Positions 1 through 7,933 of a stretch of DNA of 64,000 bases are shown piece by piece (the first letter of the stretch is position 1; the number at the start of each line of letters is the position of its first letter). Position numbers and translations under genes: made by a program. The notes beneath the pieces are model-generated. The model worked only from the letters and a program-made list of their open reading frames with translations, did not search any database and was not told the origin of the DNA. The stretch is from Prochlorococcus sp. AG-402-K22 (GTDB lineage Bacteria > Cyanobacteriota > Cyanobacteriia > PCC-6307 > Cyanobiaceae), in assembly GCA_003216755.1 (NCBI GenBank), contig QCIJ01000005.1:30637-94636 (forward strand). The letters run 5' to 3'.

Positions 1-7
1 GAATTTT

Positions 8-1066
8 GTGAAAAATGATGCGTTAATAATTGATGATCTGCATCATAAATATGATAAGCGAGAAAATTCAAATTGGATATTAAATGAAATTAACCTAAAA
101 ATTGAAAATGACGAATTATTAGGTTTGCTTGGTCCTTCTGGTTGCGGAAAAACTACTCTTTTGAGATTAATCGCAGGGTTCGAATATCCCTCTAAAGGAA
201 AGATTTATTTAAATAATATCGAAATTTCAAGTAGGAAAAAAATTCTTAGCCCTGAGAAAAGAAATATAGGCATGGTTTTTCAAGACTATGCACTTTTCCC
301 TCACTTAACTGTTTTAGAGAATGTGATTTTTGGTTTGAAAAACAAAAAAGATAGATCTAGAGTTGATTATTTACTAAATGTTGTTGGTCTTAATAGTTTC
401 ATTGGAAGGTACCCACATGAATTGTCTGGAGGCCAAAAACAAAGACTAGCAATTGCAAGGGCTCTCGCTCCAGGTACAAATTTTATTTTATTAGATGAAC
501 CTTTTTGTAGTCTTGATATGCATGTCAAACTTAAATTGAGAAGTGAATTGCCAAATATTCTAAGAGGCTGTAATGCAAGCGGATTGATGGTGACTCATGA
601 CCCTCAAGAAGCAATTTCTATTTGCGATAAAGTTGCCGTTATGAATGAAGGTAAAATTCATCAAATTGATACACCAATTAACCTTTTAAATAATCCAAAG
701 ACTATATTTGTGAGTAGTTTTATTTTGGGAAATAATATTATTAATCTCAAAAACACTGGTAATTCATTTATGTCTTGTTTAGGTGAAATAAATAGTTCAG
801 GGTTATCAAGTAATACACATATCAATAAAATGTCAATTTCACCTAAATTTATTTCAATTAAAAAATCAAAATCTGGTGGTGCGAAGGTTATATCTAAAGA
901 ATTTCTTGATGAATTTCTTATCTATAAAGTATCTATTAACGACAACATTTTGAGGGTTAGAACTAATATTAATAACCTCCTAAATAATGGAGATAAATGT
1001 TCTCTTTCTATAAATAAAAATAGTCACTATTTTTTATATCCTGGTGCACATAAGGTATATTTATAA
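8..1066 (+). CDS. ABC transporter ATP-binding protein, iron(III)-type
   Basis: A nucleotide-binding subunit of an importer of the Fe3+/spermidine/sulfate family, which would power uptake through a membrane permease encoded elsewhere. Residues 42-49 are a Walker A P-loop (GPSGCGKT), LSGGQ is the ABC signature near residue 134, and LLLDEP-like ILLDEP is Walker B. A C-terminal extension of about 110 residues resembles the TOBE-type regulatory region of FutC/AfuC/PotA proteins. The frame opens with GTG at the very left edge of the window, so a start further upstream cannot be excluded. The ferritin gene and Fur-like sites next to it favour iron as substrate, but that is inference; no permease or binding protein is in view. 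Confidence 0.85.
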   Translation: MKNDALIIDDLHHKYDKRENSNWILNEINLKIENDELLGLLGPSGCGKTTLLRLIAGFEYPSKGKIYLNNIEISSRKKILSPEKRNIGMVFQDYALFPHLTVLENVIFGLKNKKDRSRVDYLLNVVGLNSFIGRYPHELSGGQKQRLAIARALAPGTNFILLDEPFCSLDMHVKLKLRSELPNILRGCNASGLMVTHDPQEAISICDKVAVMNEGKIHQIDTPINLLNNPKTIFVSSFILGNNIINLKNTGNSFMSCLGEINSSGLSSNTHINKMSISPKFISIKKSKSGGAKVISKEFLDEFLIYKVSINDNILRVRTNINNLLNNGDKCSLSINKNSHYFLYPGAHKVYL

Positions 1067-1206
1067 TTTTTAATTATAGGCAATTACACTTCCCCCCCTT
1101 CCAATTTGAGCATTTTTTCTTTTTACATTTCTTTTTTTTACTTTTATATATTTTATTAGTTAATAGCAGTTCAAAAAAACTGTACTCTAAATTCATTTAT
1201 AGTATT

Positions 1207-1225
1207 GAGACTGATTTTCATTATC
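1207..1225 (+). promoter_or_regulatory. Candidate Fur box upstream of ferritin
   Basis: The reverse complement GATAATGAAAATCAGTCTC matches the classical 19-bp Fur consensus at 16 of 19 positions. It lies 84 bases before the ferritin start in a 243-base AT-rich intergenic region that holds no other obvious feature. Fur normally represses iron-uptake genes when iron is replete; a box before a ferritin gene could act differently. The assignment rests on sequence match only. Confidence 0.55.
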
Positions 1226-1309
1226 ATATTATTTAATTTAATTTAAAGGATTAATTAATTACTAAATTATACAAAATGTTGTATTATTTATATAGCTTCT
1301 TTTTTAGTA

Positions 1310-1864
1310 ATGAACGAAAATAATCTTAAGGTAAAGAAATTAATTAATTTTGGTCCATCTGGAAGAGCTGTTGCACAACCAATGGACAATAGTTTATTGG
1401 ATAATATTTTTGAACATCTAACAATGGAAAGATATGCCAATGTGCAATATTTTTCTATATACCTCTGGTTTCAGGAGAGAGATTTGAATGGTTTTGCCTC
1501 ACATTTTCTAAATGAATCACTAGGTGAAATGGAACATGCTCAAAAATTTGCAGATTATTTAATCGCAAGAGGACAAAGCGTAAAATTAGATGAACTTCCT
1601 GCACCTGTTCAAACATGGGAATCAATTGAGGATTTAATTTCTTATTCTTTCAACATGGAGGCTGATTTAACTTCTTCTCTACAACAACTTTATTCTATTT
1701 CAGAGAGAATTTCAGATACAAGAACCAACGTATTTTTAGATCCAATTGTAGAAGCTCAAACAAAATCAGAAGATGAATTTGCAAACATACTTGGCAAAGT
1801 TAAGTTTGCGTCTAATCAACCTTCTGCAATCTTATTGATAGATAGTGATTTAAAGAAAAAATAA
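1310..1864 (+). CDS. Ferritin
   Basis: Iron-storage ferritin that oxidises Fe2+ and stores it as a mineral core in a 24-subunit cytoplasmic shell. The 184-residue protein has a four-helix-bundle pattern with ferroxidase-type ligands: Glu40 in MERYANVQY, an ExxH pair at Glu73 and His76 (GEMEH), Glu117 in NMEADL, and acidic residues around 148-154. The length is typical. About 23 extra residues precede the first helix. The gene is preceded by a Fur-like box and its 3' end overlaps a convergent hypothetical gene by 15 bases. Ferritins of this kind are known in marine picocyanobacteria. Confidence 0.93.
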   Translation: MNENNLKVKKLINFGPSGRAVAQPMDNSLLDNIFEHLTMERYANVQYFSIYLWFQERDLNGFASHFLNESLGEMEHAQKFADYLIARGQSVKLDELPAPVQTWESIEDLISYSFNMEADLTSSLQQLYSISERISDTRTNVFLDPIVEAQTKSEDEFANILGKVKFASNQPSAILLIDSDLKKK

Positions 1865-2140
1865 ATTACTTTCGAATTTATTTTCATTCAATGTCCTTTT
1901 GGTTATTTCAACAAGTAACTTAGAAAAGTTTATTTTCTCATTATTTTTTTTATTTAAGAGCTCAGCTATTTTATAAATCTCTTTTACTCTATTAAAAATA
2001 TTTTTGTTTTCAGAAAATAACCTTTCTTTCAATGCTTTATTATCAGTAGTTTTGAAAGATTGTTTTATATTTCTGAGTCTATTCGATAAAACATCAACTT
2101 CTATTAACAAGTTGTTAGTAAGTGATTGTGATTCCTTCAT
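1850..2140 (-). CDS. Hypothetical protein, helical, downstream of CRP-family regulator
   Basis: An unrecognised, basic, highly helical protein of about 96 residues rich in Lys, Asn and Leu, with a likely coiled coil over most of its length. I place the start at the ATG at 2140 (MKESQSL...), four bases after the stop of the CRP-like gene, rather than at an upstream in-frame ATG that would overlap that gene by 56 bases. The tight spacing suggests co-transcription with the regulator. The 3' end overlaps the ferritin gene tail by 15 bases in convergent orientation. Confidence 0.65.
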   Translation of the reverse strand: MKESQSLTNNLLIEVDVLSNRLRNIKQSFKTTDNKALKERLFSENKNIFNRVKEIYKIAELLNKKNNEKINFSKLLVEITKRTLNENKFESNLFFL

Positions 2141-2144
2141 GTTT

Positions 2145-2732
2145 TTATAGCGGAGATGTTTCAATAAAAGAAGGATCAACACTGACTGTTTGGGTTCCAA
2201 TAGGGGCTATTAGTAACTCAGATGATCTTAATTTAGAAATTAATCTTGTTGATGTTACACGAGTAGAACCGATTAACTCACCAATCCTTTCGTGAGTCAA
2301 CCTAAAAGGTAACTCGCACCACTTACCACATCTTCTACCTAAACGATTTACTAGTATTGAAAACAACGCTTGTAATCGCTGTTCTGCATTTCCTAAGTGT
2401 CTAATCCTAAGGAGTTGCAAAGTCCATTCATTTACAGCATCGAAACCAATATTTTCATCAATGTTTACATTGCTATGAAAAGACAAATCTGTTAATGCTT
2501 CAACACAGACACCTTCGCTACATAAAAGGTCCGTTCTTAATTGATCACCTGATTGTAAAAAAGCAAGTGTCATTCCTTCAGTCTCTTCGCAAGGGCAATA
2601 AACTCTAGCAATTCCACTTTCAACTTCTAGGCATGTGCCTTTTGGTCTTGATGAAGGATCTATTAAAACAGATTGACCAGTTATTATCCTCACTGATTTT
2701 GAAGGAGATTCTCCATAACTATGGAAATTCAT
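2145..2732 (-). CDS. CRP/FNR-family transcriptional regulator, Cys-rich
   Basis: A DNA-binding regulator of the CRP/FNR superfamily, about 195 residues. The N-terminal half fits the effector-binding beta barrel and the C-terminal 60 residues hold a winged helix-turn-helix (LTHERIGELIGSTRVTSTRL). I choose the ATG at 2732; a start at 2765 would put a hydrophobic MIIILII stretch across a Fur-like box. Seven cysteines are present, including a CPC pair and CGKWC, unlike cAMP-binding CRP, so a metal or redox effector is conceivable. The surrounding ferritin, iron-type ABC ATPase and Fur boxes point to an iron-response role, which is inference. Confidence 0.82.
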   Translation of the reverse strand: MNFHSYGESPSKSVRIITGQSVLIDPSSRPKGTCLEVESGIARVYCPCEETEGMTLAFLQSGDQLRTDLLCSEGVCVEALTDLSFHSNVNIDENIGFDAVNEWTLQLLRIRHLGNAEQRLQALFSILVNRLGRRCGKWCELPFRLTHERIGELIGSTRVTSTRLISKLRSSELLIAPIGTQTVSVDPSFIETSPL

Positions 2733-2744
2733 TAATTTATATTT

Positions 2745-2763
2745 GATAATGAGAATTATTATC
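2745..2763. promoter_or_regulatory. Candidate Fur box at the CRP-family gene start
   Basis: GATAATGAGAATTATTATC matches the 19-bp Fur consensus at 17 of 19 positions and is nearly palindromic. It lies 12 bases upstream of the chosen ATG of the CRP-family gene, where bound repressor would cover the promoter or early transcribed region. This is the strongest Fur-like site in the window. Confidence 0.7.
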
Positions 2764-2789
2764 AATTATGCACTAAAAAGATGCTTATT

Positions 2790-2813
2790 GCAATAGATTC
2801 TCATTATCATTAC
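2790..2813. promoter_or_regulatory. Second candidate Fur site in the divergent intergenic region
   Basis: The reverse complement contains GATAATGAGAATC, matching the left two hexamers and centre of the Fur consensus (14 of 19 over the full box), with one further hexamer-like ATTATC/GATAAT unit extending it. It sits between the minus-strand CRP-family gene and the plus-strand zinc-ribbon gene at 2886, so it could serve either. Confidence 0.45.
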
Positions 2814-2885
2814 ATATTTGAAGTTTTTCTTTACATGGAAATTAGCAATATAATATAAATAGAATTACTAAAAATTTTATTTTAG

Positions 2886-3074
2886 ATGAGCGTAAATAGA
2901 GTCTGTTTTAATTGTGGAAGTTCTTCATTCGTCTCAGATCGATCTTTAGGAGGTAAGATTGTTTGCTCTAAATGTGGATCTTCTTCATTTAAGAATAAAT
3001 CCTCTTCATTTTTTAAAAGTAAAAAATTTATATTTCTTGCTATTGCGATAGCTATTTTTATAATTGTTATTTAG
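2886..3074 (+). CDS. Small zinc-ribbon membrane protein
   Basis: A 62-residue protein with two CxxC knuckles (Cys7/Cys10 and Cys27/Cys30) forming a likely zinc ribbon, a Ser/Lys-rich linker, and one C-terminal hydrophobic segment at about 47-62 that should anchor it in a membrane with the ribbon on the cytoplasmic side. No function is recognised. It begins 73 bases after a Fur-like site and its last 8 bases overlap the convergent ABC ATPase gene. The repeated CGSSSF motif in both knuckles suggests internal duplication of the knuckle. Confidence 0.75.
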   Translation: MSVNRVCFNCGSSSFVSDRSLGGKIVCSKCGSSSFKNKSSSFFKSKKFIFLAIAIAIFIIVI

Positions 3075-3855
3075 TCCTTCTGTTTATTTTCCAAAGTCCA
3101 TTATTTTTAGTCACTTCTACATCAATACCATATAACATATTCAGATTCTCACTATTTATAATCTTATTTTGACAACCGTCAGCGATTATCTTTCCATCTT
3201 TTAGCATTATGACCCGGTCATATATTTTTGTAATAGTAGAAATATCATGAGTTACGCATAATATTTTAGTATGTAATTTTGATAATTCATTAATCTTATC
3301 AACTACAAAGAACTTAGATTTATAATCTAAATTTGCAATTGGTTCATCTAGGATTAAAATATCTGGTTTTTTGATTAACGCCCTAGCAATGAGAGAAATT
3401 TGTTTTTCTCCATCTGATAAATGGGAAAAATATTTTTTAGATAGATTAGATATGTTCATTTTCTGGATGATTTTTTCCACCTTATAAGAATCTAGTTCGG
3501 ATTTGTTTTGTATGTAGCAATATCTTCCATATAGTCCGCTTAAAATTAAATCAAAAACTTGTAGGTTTGGATTTATTCTATTTTTTATATCATTATTTAC
3601 AGTACTTATTCTTTTTCTGAGTTCCCATAAATTTATTAGTTCTTTGTCAAATATCTTCAGTTTAGATTCATTAAATTTTACTGGGTATATGTTTCTATTA
3701 ATTATTTCTATTAAGGATGATTTACCTGAACCATTTGGTCCAATTAATATTACATTCTCAGAATAAGATATCTTTAAATTTAAATCTTTAATTACTCTAC
3801 AGCCATTTTTAAAACAATTTATATTTTTTGCATCGAACCAAAATTTATTAAACAC
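3067..3855 (-). CDS. ABC transporter ATP-binding protein (COG1119-like)
   Basis: A single ABC ATPase domain of 262 residues: Walker A GPNGSGKS at 39-46, a modified signature LSDGEKQ near 146, Walker B ILILDEP, and the H-loop CVTHD. The pattern resembles the ModF/YlmA-like COG1119 group whose partners and substrates are poorly known. The start is GTG, sharing its G with the TAG stop of a 33-codon ORF (TAGTG), suggesting translational coupling. It follows the Rieske oxygenase gene in the same direction, with no permease nearby. Substrate unknown. Confidence 0.85.
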   Translation of the reverse strand: MFNKFWFDAKNINCFKNGCRVIKDLNLKISYSENVILIGPNGSGKSSLIEIINRNIYPVKFNESKLKIFDKELINLWELRKRISTVNNDIKNRINPNLQVFDLILSGLYGRYCYIQNKSELDSYKVEKIIQKMNISNLSKKYFSHLSDGEKQISLIARALIKKPDILILDEPIANLDYKSKFFVVDKINELSKLHTKILCVTHDISTITKIYDRVIMLKDGKIIADGCQNKIINSENLNMLYGIDVEVTKNNGLWKINRRTK

Positions 3856-3956
3856 TAAAACTTATTGCCCCAAAATATAATCAATTGAATTGAGCTTAAT
3901 ATAAATATAAAAAGATAAAGCCAATTCAACCATGAAGGTCTATTTACCTTTTTCAT
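3855..3956 (-). CDS. Small membrane peptide between Rieske and ABC ATPase genes
   Basis: A 33-codon ORF, ATG at 3956 and TAG at 3855-3857, too short for routine calling. It starts three bases after the stop of the Rieske gene, and its stop overlaps the GTG start of the ABC ATPase. The peptide begins with basic MKKVNRP and continues as one hydrophobic segment (WLNWLYLFIFILSS), the profile of a single-pass membrane protein. Gap-free placement inside an apparent operon is the main support; codon-level conservation in related strains is untested. Confidence 0.5.
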   Translation of the reverse strand: MKKVNRPSWLNWLYLFIFILSSIQLIIFWGNKF

Positions 3957-3959
3957 AGA

Positions 3960-5282
3960 CTATATTATTAACAAAAAAAATATGAGCGGAGCAGCAAATC
4001 GTACAAATGTTTTTCTAATAATATCTATATTATTTATGATTTCTAACTTCTTTATCTCAGGTGGATATTTCAATATCACTTTGTCATATACATCAAGATT
4101 TTGGGTTTTGATAATATTTTTCCATGGTTCATCTTTATCTTCAGACTTTTTGTACCATTTCCAAAAATAATTTATTATTCTATCTTCTCCCAATAATTTT
4201 ATTTCATCCTTATTTATAAATCCCATATTATGGTTATATGTTTGTGTTTTTAAAATCATATAATCCTCATCGAATATCTTATAAAATATCTTTCTTTGAG
4301 TCTCCTTAAATAACATGAGGTTATTAAATAGTTTATTTTTTAAAAATTTCCTGTAATGTCTCACTATTACTCTTGCTTTGTTATTTCCTAGTGGAATATG
4401 ATCTAAAACTTGTAAATATCTAGCTGCAGAAGGATCGCCTTTATAAATTAATATCCTTCCTGGTGGTATGTATTTTATCCGGATAAATTCTTTTGTAGGT
4501 TCGTTCTTGTAGTAATAAATACTTTCAATAAATTCAGGAGTTACTTTTATTCTCTGGTTAAAACTAACTAGTACATTTTTATTAACATCTTTATCAGGGA
4601 TTGTATCTCCATGAACCCAAAAAAGATGAAGGATATCTAAGTGATTTTCAATTATCCTTGACCAATCACATTTAAAGTCAACTAATACCTCTTCAGATAC
4701 ATAATCCTTATCAGAAAAACCATTATCAGATAAATCGTAGTTAACTATAGGTGAATCTTCACTTATATTGTTTAAATCAGTGTCAGATTTTTTAGAGTAA
4801 TATACAAAAATATATCCATTCTTTTCTAAAGCTTTGTATTGAGATAAGTGAATTCTTTTGGCGTAGTTATCGTAGTTATTATCAACTATGTGACTGCATG
4901 TTATTCTATCAAGATTTTGGCAACTTCCACCAGAGGAGAATTTAGCCCCATGATATGGACATGTTATTACTCCATCTGATAATGTTCCTTCAAAAAAAGA
5001 GGCCCCCCTATGTGGACAAATATTTTTAATGCACCTAACGTTTTGATTCTCATCTCTATAAAGAACAAGAGGCTCATCATAGAGTGAAAAATAATATAGC
5101 TTATTTTTTTTTAGTTCTTTTGAAGGACAAATTGCATACCAACCAAATAAACCTATTTTTAATTCATTTTGATTTTCTCTAATATCTAAGGAGTCAATTT
5201 TTACTACAGTTCCTTTTTTAAATGGCTTAAGAACGTTATTAAAGTCTTTTGATTTAAAAAAATTAATTTGTCTGTTTTCCAT
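3960..5282 (-). CDS. Rieske [2Fe-2S] oxygenase, pheophorbide a oxygenase/Lls1-like
   Basis: A non-haem oxygenase of the PaO/Lls1/Tic55/CAO family, 440 residues. The Rieske cluster ligands are Cys89-x-His91 and Cys108-x2-His111 (CPHRG...CPYHG). The mononuclear iron site fits NHLDILHLFWVH with Asp216, His219 and His224. A hydrophobic C-terminal segment (about 428-440) anchors it, as in the family. Members oxidise chlorophyll derivatives, but cyanobacterial substrates are mostly unknown. It is the first gene of an apparent operon with a 33-residue membrane ORF and an ABC ATPase. Confidence 0.9.
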   Translation of the reverse strand: MENRQINFFKSKDFNNVLKPFKKGTVVKIDSLDIRENQNELKIGLFGWYAICPSKELKKNKLYYFSLYDEPLVLYRDENQNVRCIKNICPHRGASFFEGTLSDGVITCPYHGAKFSSGGSCQNLDRITCSHIVDNNYDNYAKRIHLSQYKALEKNGYIFVYYSKKSDTDLNNISEDSPIVNYDLSDNGFSDKDYVSEEVLVDFKCDWSRIIENHLDILHLFWVHGDTIPDKDVNKNVLVSFNQRIKVTPEFIESIYYYKNEPTKEFIRIKYIPPGRILIYKGDPSAARYLQVLDHIPLGNNKARVIVRHYRKFLKNKLFNNLMLFKETQRKIFYKIFDEDYMILKTQTYNHNMGFINKDEIKLLGEDRIINYFWKWYKKSEDKDEPWKNIIKTQNLDVYDKVILKYPPEIKKLEIINNIDIIRKTFVRFAAPLIFFLLII

Positions 5283-5439
5283 AAATTAATTTCTTTTTTA
5301 ATTGACTGTTTATCTTTCGGAACTATAACCCAAGTAAATAATCAATTTCTTATAAAAAAAAAATTCTCTATTATTTGTAGCAATAATTATGTAGTTATTG
5401 AAAAATATTGAGCCCCTATCGTATTTATGTATCTTTATT

Positions 5440-5634
5440 TCATGTTTTTTGTATCTTTTGTGATTCTTTCAAATTTTTTATGTAATCTATAGCATCATCA
5501 ATATTTTTGTGGAAATTGCACTGGCCCAAATAACAACCTATAAATCTTAAGAATTTTCTCTTGCCACCACTAATTTCATATCTATGTATTGTTCCGCCAT
5601 CTATAGGAGCATAAATAAGTTCTGGTAACGCCAT
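5440..5634 (-). CDS. Hypothetical protein, 64 aa
   Basis: A small soluble protein I do not recognise by name. It has a compact N-terminal segment with YAPIDGGTIHRYEI, a central GKRKFLRFIGCYLGQC containing two cysteines, and an amphipathic C-terminal helix. There is no signal peptide or membrane segment. It is flanked by intergenic regions of 157 and 367 bases and appears monocistronic. The balanced composition supports a real gene. Confidence 0.65.
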   Translation of the reverse strand: MALPELIYAPIDGGTIHRYEISGGKRKFLRFIGCYLGQCNFHKNIDDAIDYIKNLKESQKIQKT

Positions 5635-5800
5635 ATTAATTCTTTATTTGATACTTAATTAAACAATAATTCATGTTCAAATACATTTCCATAGCTTAAT
5701 CCATATATTTAATAATTAATTTATTTATTTTTGGATAATTATTTATTGAATACCTAAGTATTATTTGTTATCTATTAATTATTGATATGGATTTTTCATT

Positions 5801-5896
5801 ATGCCAAAGGCATTTAGGCGTTTTTTAAAAAAGCTACCAAAAAAAATTCAAACTATAAAATACTCATTTAGAGAGTTTTTATCTTCCAAGCTATGA
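5801..5896 (+). CDS. Possible basic 31-aa peptide
   Basis: The 367-base gap before 6002 holds one ORF worth naming: ATG at 5801 to TGA at 5896, a strongly basic peptide (many Lys/Arg, opening MPKAFRRFLKKLPKK) that could form an amphipathic helix. No ribosome-binding site is evident and no family is recognised. It could be chance; the rest of this gap is AT-rich with nothing I can support. Confidence 0.25.
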   Translation: MPKAFRRFLKKLPKKIQTIKYSFREFLSSKL

Positions 5897-6001
5897 AATA
5901 GCTGTTATAGTTAGCAAATTTTTAATTTCTATATTTTTAATAAAACATAATTGGCAAAGTTAAATTCTTAACTATATTAAATTTGCAATTTATGAAATAT
6001 T

Positions 6002-6343
6002 ATGATCAAAAAAGTTTTTATGATATCTATTTTAACTTTGCTTCTTATATTTAATTATCCAGTTTACTCTTTAGATACGTCCTCTCAAACTCTTGAAAAG
6101 TATACTAAAAAGATTTCTAATAAATTCACCAGAACTTACTGCAACACTACCAAATTTGGAATTTCTTCTGAAGGAGCTTTGGCCTTCGCTATAGGAGAGA
6201 CTAATAAGGAATTTAAAAATAATAAACTCAATAAGTTGATAGATTATTCTCTACTAAAAAATTCAATAGTTTATGATTTACAGAATAATTGCCAAATTTA
6301 CGATTTTGCTATTAGAAGTTTGGAGAATTTAAAATTAAATTAA
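6002..6343 (+). CDS. Exported hypothetical protein
   Basis: A 113-residue protein with a clear signal peptide: basic MIKK, a hydrophobic core (VFMISILTLLLIFNYPVYS) and a probable signal peptidase I site after about residue 23. The mature part of about 90 residues has two cysteines (in RTYCNTT and NNCQIY) that could form a periplasmic disulfide, and is otherwise unrecognised. It is probably periplasmic or thylakoid-lumenal. It stands alone, convergent with the 60-residue gene that follows. Confidence 0.7.
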   Translation: MIKKVFMISILTLLLIFNYPVYSLDTSSQTLEKYTKKISNKFTRTYCNTTKFGISSEGALAFAIGETNKEFKNNKLNKLIDYSLLKNSIVYDLQNNCQIYDFAIRSLENLKLN

Positions 6344-6369
6344 ATAAATGGAAATTGTAAAATTCTTAT

Positions 6370-6552
6370 TTATTTTCTACCTATCCAATCATTAGGTTTC
6401 TCCATCATCCATTCGAAAACTCCCTTAGCATCAAGGTTTTTAGATGCATAAACAAACAATATTGGAAATAATAAAATTACCACTCCAATAACTGCTATCT
6501 CTAATTTACCGATACCCATCTCGCTGGTTGTTAAGGCGAAATAATTAATCAT
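6370..6552 (-). CDS. Single-pass membrane protein, 60 aa
   Basis: An unrecognised small protein with one transmembrane segment (IAVIGVVILLFPILFVYA, about 19-36) and a soluble C-terminal tail KGVFEWMMEKPNDWIGRK. Length and architecture resemble accessory subunits of photosynthetic or respiratory membrane complexes, but I cannot assign it to one. It is convergent with the exported hypothetical gene on its left. Confidence 0.65.
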   Translation of the reverse strand: MINYFALTTSEMGIGKLEIAVIGVVILLFPILFVYASKNLDAKGVFEWMMEKPNDWIGRK

Positions 6553-6722
6553 TACCTTTTTTGAATTAATGTTTATTAAATAAATAATTTATAAAAAAGT
6601 ATATATTATTTGACTTTTTTATAAAAAATCTTAATTGTTCATATTGAAAGATATTTGTATTAAGTACCTATTTTATTGATGTAAAGTTTTTAATAAATTT
6701 AATCATAGATGCTTGTTATTTG

Positions 6723-6872
6723 ATGGTTATGAATCATGAAATTATAATTTTTACGCCTATTTTTATAGTATTGATAGGATTGACATTTGTTTCGATTTTA
6801 AAAAAAAGAAGGAGATCAGCTAAAAGTATTTATAAATTAATAGATGATTTAGAAAAAAAATACATATATTAA
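6723..6872 (+). CDS. Small membrane protein, 49 aa
   Basis: An ORF from ATG at 6723 to TAA at 6872. It has a hydrophobic N-terminal segment (IIIFTPIFIVLIGLTFVSIL), a basic cluster KKRRRSAK that would fix the C-terminus in the cytoplasm, and a short charged helix. This topology and the clean frame make it a plausible gene despite its length; an ATG two codons downstream is an alternative start. It occupies most of the 337-base gap between annotated neighbours and ends 18 bases from the convergent gene at 6890. Confidence 0.5.
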   Translation: MVMNHEIIIFTPIFIVLIGLTFVSILKKRRRSAKSIYKLIDDLEKKYIY

Positions 6873-6889
6873 TCGTATTTAAAAAAAAA

Positions 6890-7186
6890 TTAATCAAATT
6901 CTATCCCAACTTCTTCTTTTAAATCTCTCTCCAAATCTGGAAGATGAGGTTCAACCCAATGATCTTTGTTATCAATACCAGCTGCATTTACATAATTCAT
7001 TATGTGTTGATCCACCTGCTTGTAAAGATCATGCAAATTTAAATCCATACGAATATCATGTGCTATTTCAGAGACTTGTTGTTCTGTTAGACAATGATCT
7101 GGATGAAGTAAATCACAACATGGAATTCTCTTCTCAATCAATTCATTTAGATTGATTTTTATTTCGTAATCTTGATGAACAGTCAT
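6890..7186 (-). CDS. Hypothetical protein, 98 aa, acidic, Cys/His-containing
   Basis: A soluble acidic protein with an RIPCCDLLHPDHCLT segment (residues about 20-35) carrying three cysteines and two histidines, which could bind a metal, followed by helices with several more histidines (LHDLYKQVDQHIMNYV). No signal peptide or membrane span. I do not recognise the family. It could be a small metal-binding or redox protein, but that is inference from composition. Confidence 0.65.
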   Translation of the reverse strand: MTVHQDYEIKINLNELIEKRIPCCDLLHPDHCLTEQQVSEIAHDIRMDLNLHDLYKQVDQHIMNYVNAAGIDNKDHWVEPHLPDLERDLKEEVGIEFD

Positions 7187-7279
7187 AAATTTTATATCTT
7201 TTTTATTATTCTAATTATGTTTACGGTTTTGTATATCTTTAGTCAAGAAACAAAGTTCTTAAATACTTATTCAGTGATT

Positions 7280-7435
7280 TTAAATAAATAGATCTTCCAA
7301 ATCTTTATACAAATCATCAGTCTCTTTTTGGTTTTCTGTAGTGTTTTGGTGATCTATTGAAAGTTCTTTTTTTGAAATATAGATAAGATATCCAAGGGCT
7401 CCAAAAAGTAAGGTCGTTGGTAAAATCATTAGCAT
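7280..7435 (-). CDS. Small membrane protein, 51 aa
   Basis: An ORF with ATG at 7435 and TAA at 7280: an N-terminal hydrophobic segment (LPTTLLFGALGYLIYI), then a hydrophilic acidic tail ending KDLEDLFI. The protein would be single-pass with a cytoplasmic tail. The architecture resembles the 49-residue protein at 6723 but the sequences are not obviously alike. It explains most of the 320-base gap between 7186 and 7507. Confidence 0.5.
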   Translation of the reverse strand: MLMILPTTLLFGALGYLIYISKKELSIDHQNTTENQKETDDLYKDLEDLFI

Positions 7436-7506
7436 TTAATTGACTTATAATGAATATAGTGCAACACTTATTACAGTCAAGTGCTGAACTTAAGTTAATT
7501 TTTTAA

Positions 7507-7803
7507 ATGCCTACCAAGAAGAAAAGAGTTGGATTTATTCCAAGAGTAGAGGTTATGAAAATAATTGAAAAATTAAGCTTAGAAAATAATTTAAGTAACT
7601 CAAAAATAATAAGTATATTAGTGGAAGAGGCACTATCTATAAGGGGTATATTTAATAAAACAAATGGTAAAGCAACTCAATCATATCTAAAGATTGAAAG
7701 GAACTCAGAAGACTTATCTGAAGGACATATTGATTTGCAAACTTATAAAAAATTCTTATCATTCTTAAAGTTTCAGGAAATGATGGAAAAGTATAAAAAA
7801 TAA
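7507..7803 (+). CDS. Hypothetical protein with ribbon-helix-helix-like N-terminus
   Basis: A 98-residue basic protein. Residues 3-50 read as a short basic strand (KKKRVGFIPR) followed by two helices (VEVMKIIEKLSLENN and SNSKIISILVEEALSI), the arrangement of CopG/Arc-type DNA-binding domains, in which the strand enters the major groove. The remaining 45 residues are charged and unrecognised. If correct it would be a small dimeric repressor; the fold call is pattern recognition only. No partner toxin is evident next to it. Confidence 0.6.
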   Translation: MPTKKKRVGFIPRVEVMKIIEKLSLENNLSNSKIISILVEEALSIRGIFNKTNGKATQSYLKIERNSEDLSEGHIDLQTYKKFLSFLKFQEMMEKYKK

Positions 7804-7933
7804 TTAGTGTTGCTTAGTGCTTCACTGTGCGATAAATTCTATTTGTATTGACCTTTGGGAGATTTATTTATTAGAAATTATTTATTACCATTTCAAAATC
7901 CTAAATTCAATTAACCATAAAAAAGTTCTTCCT

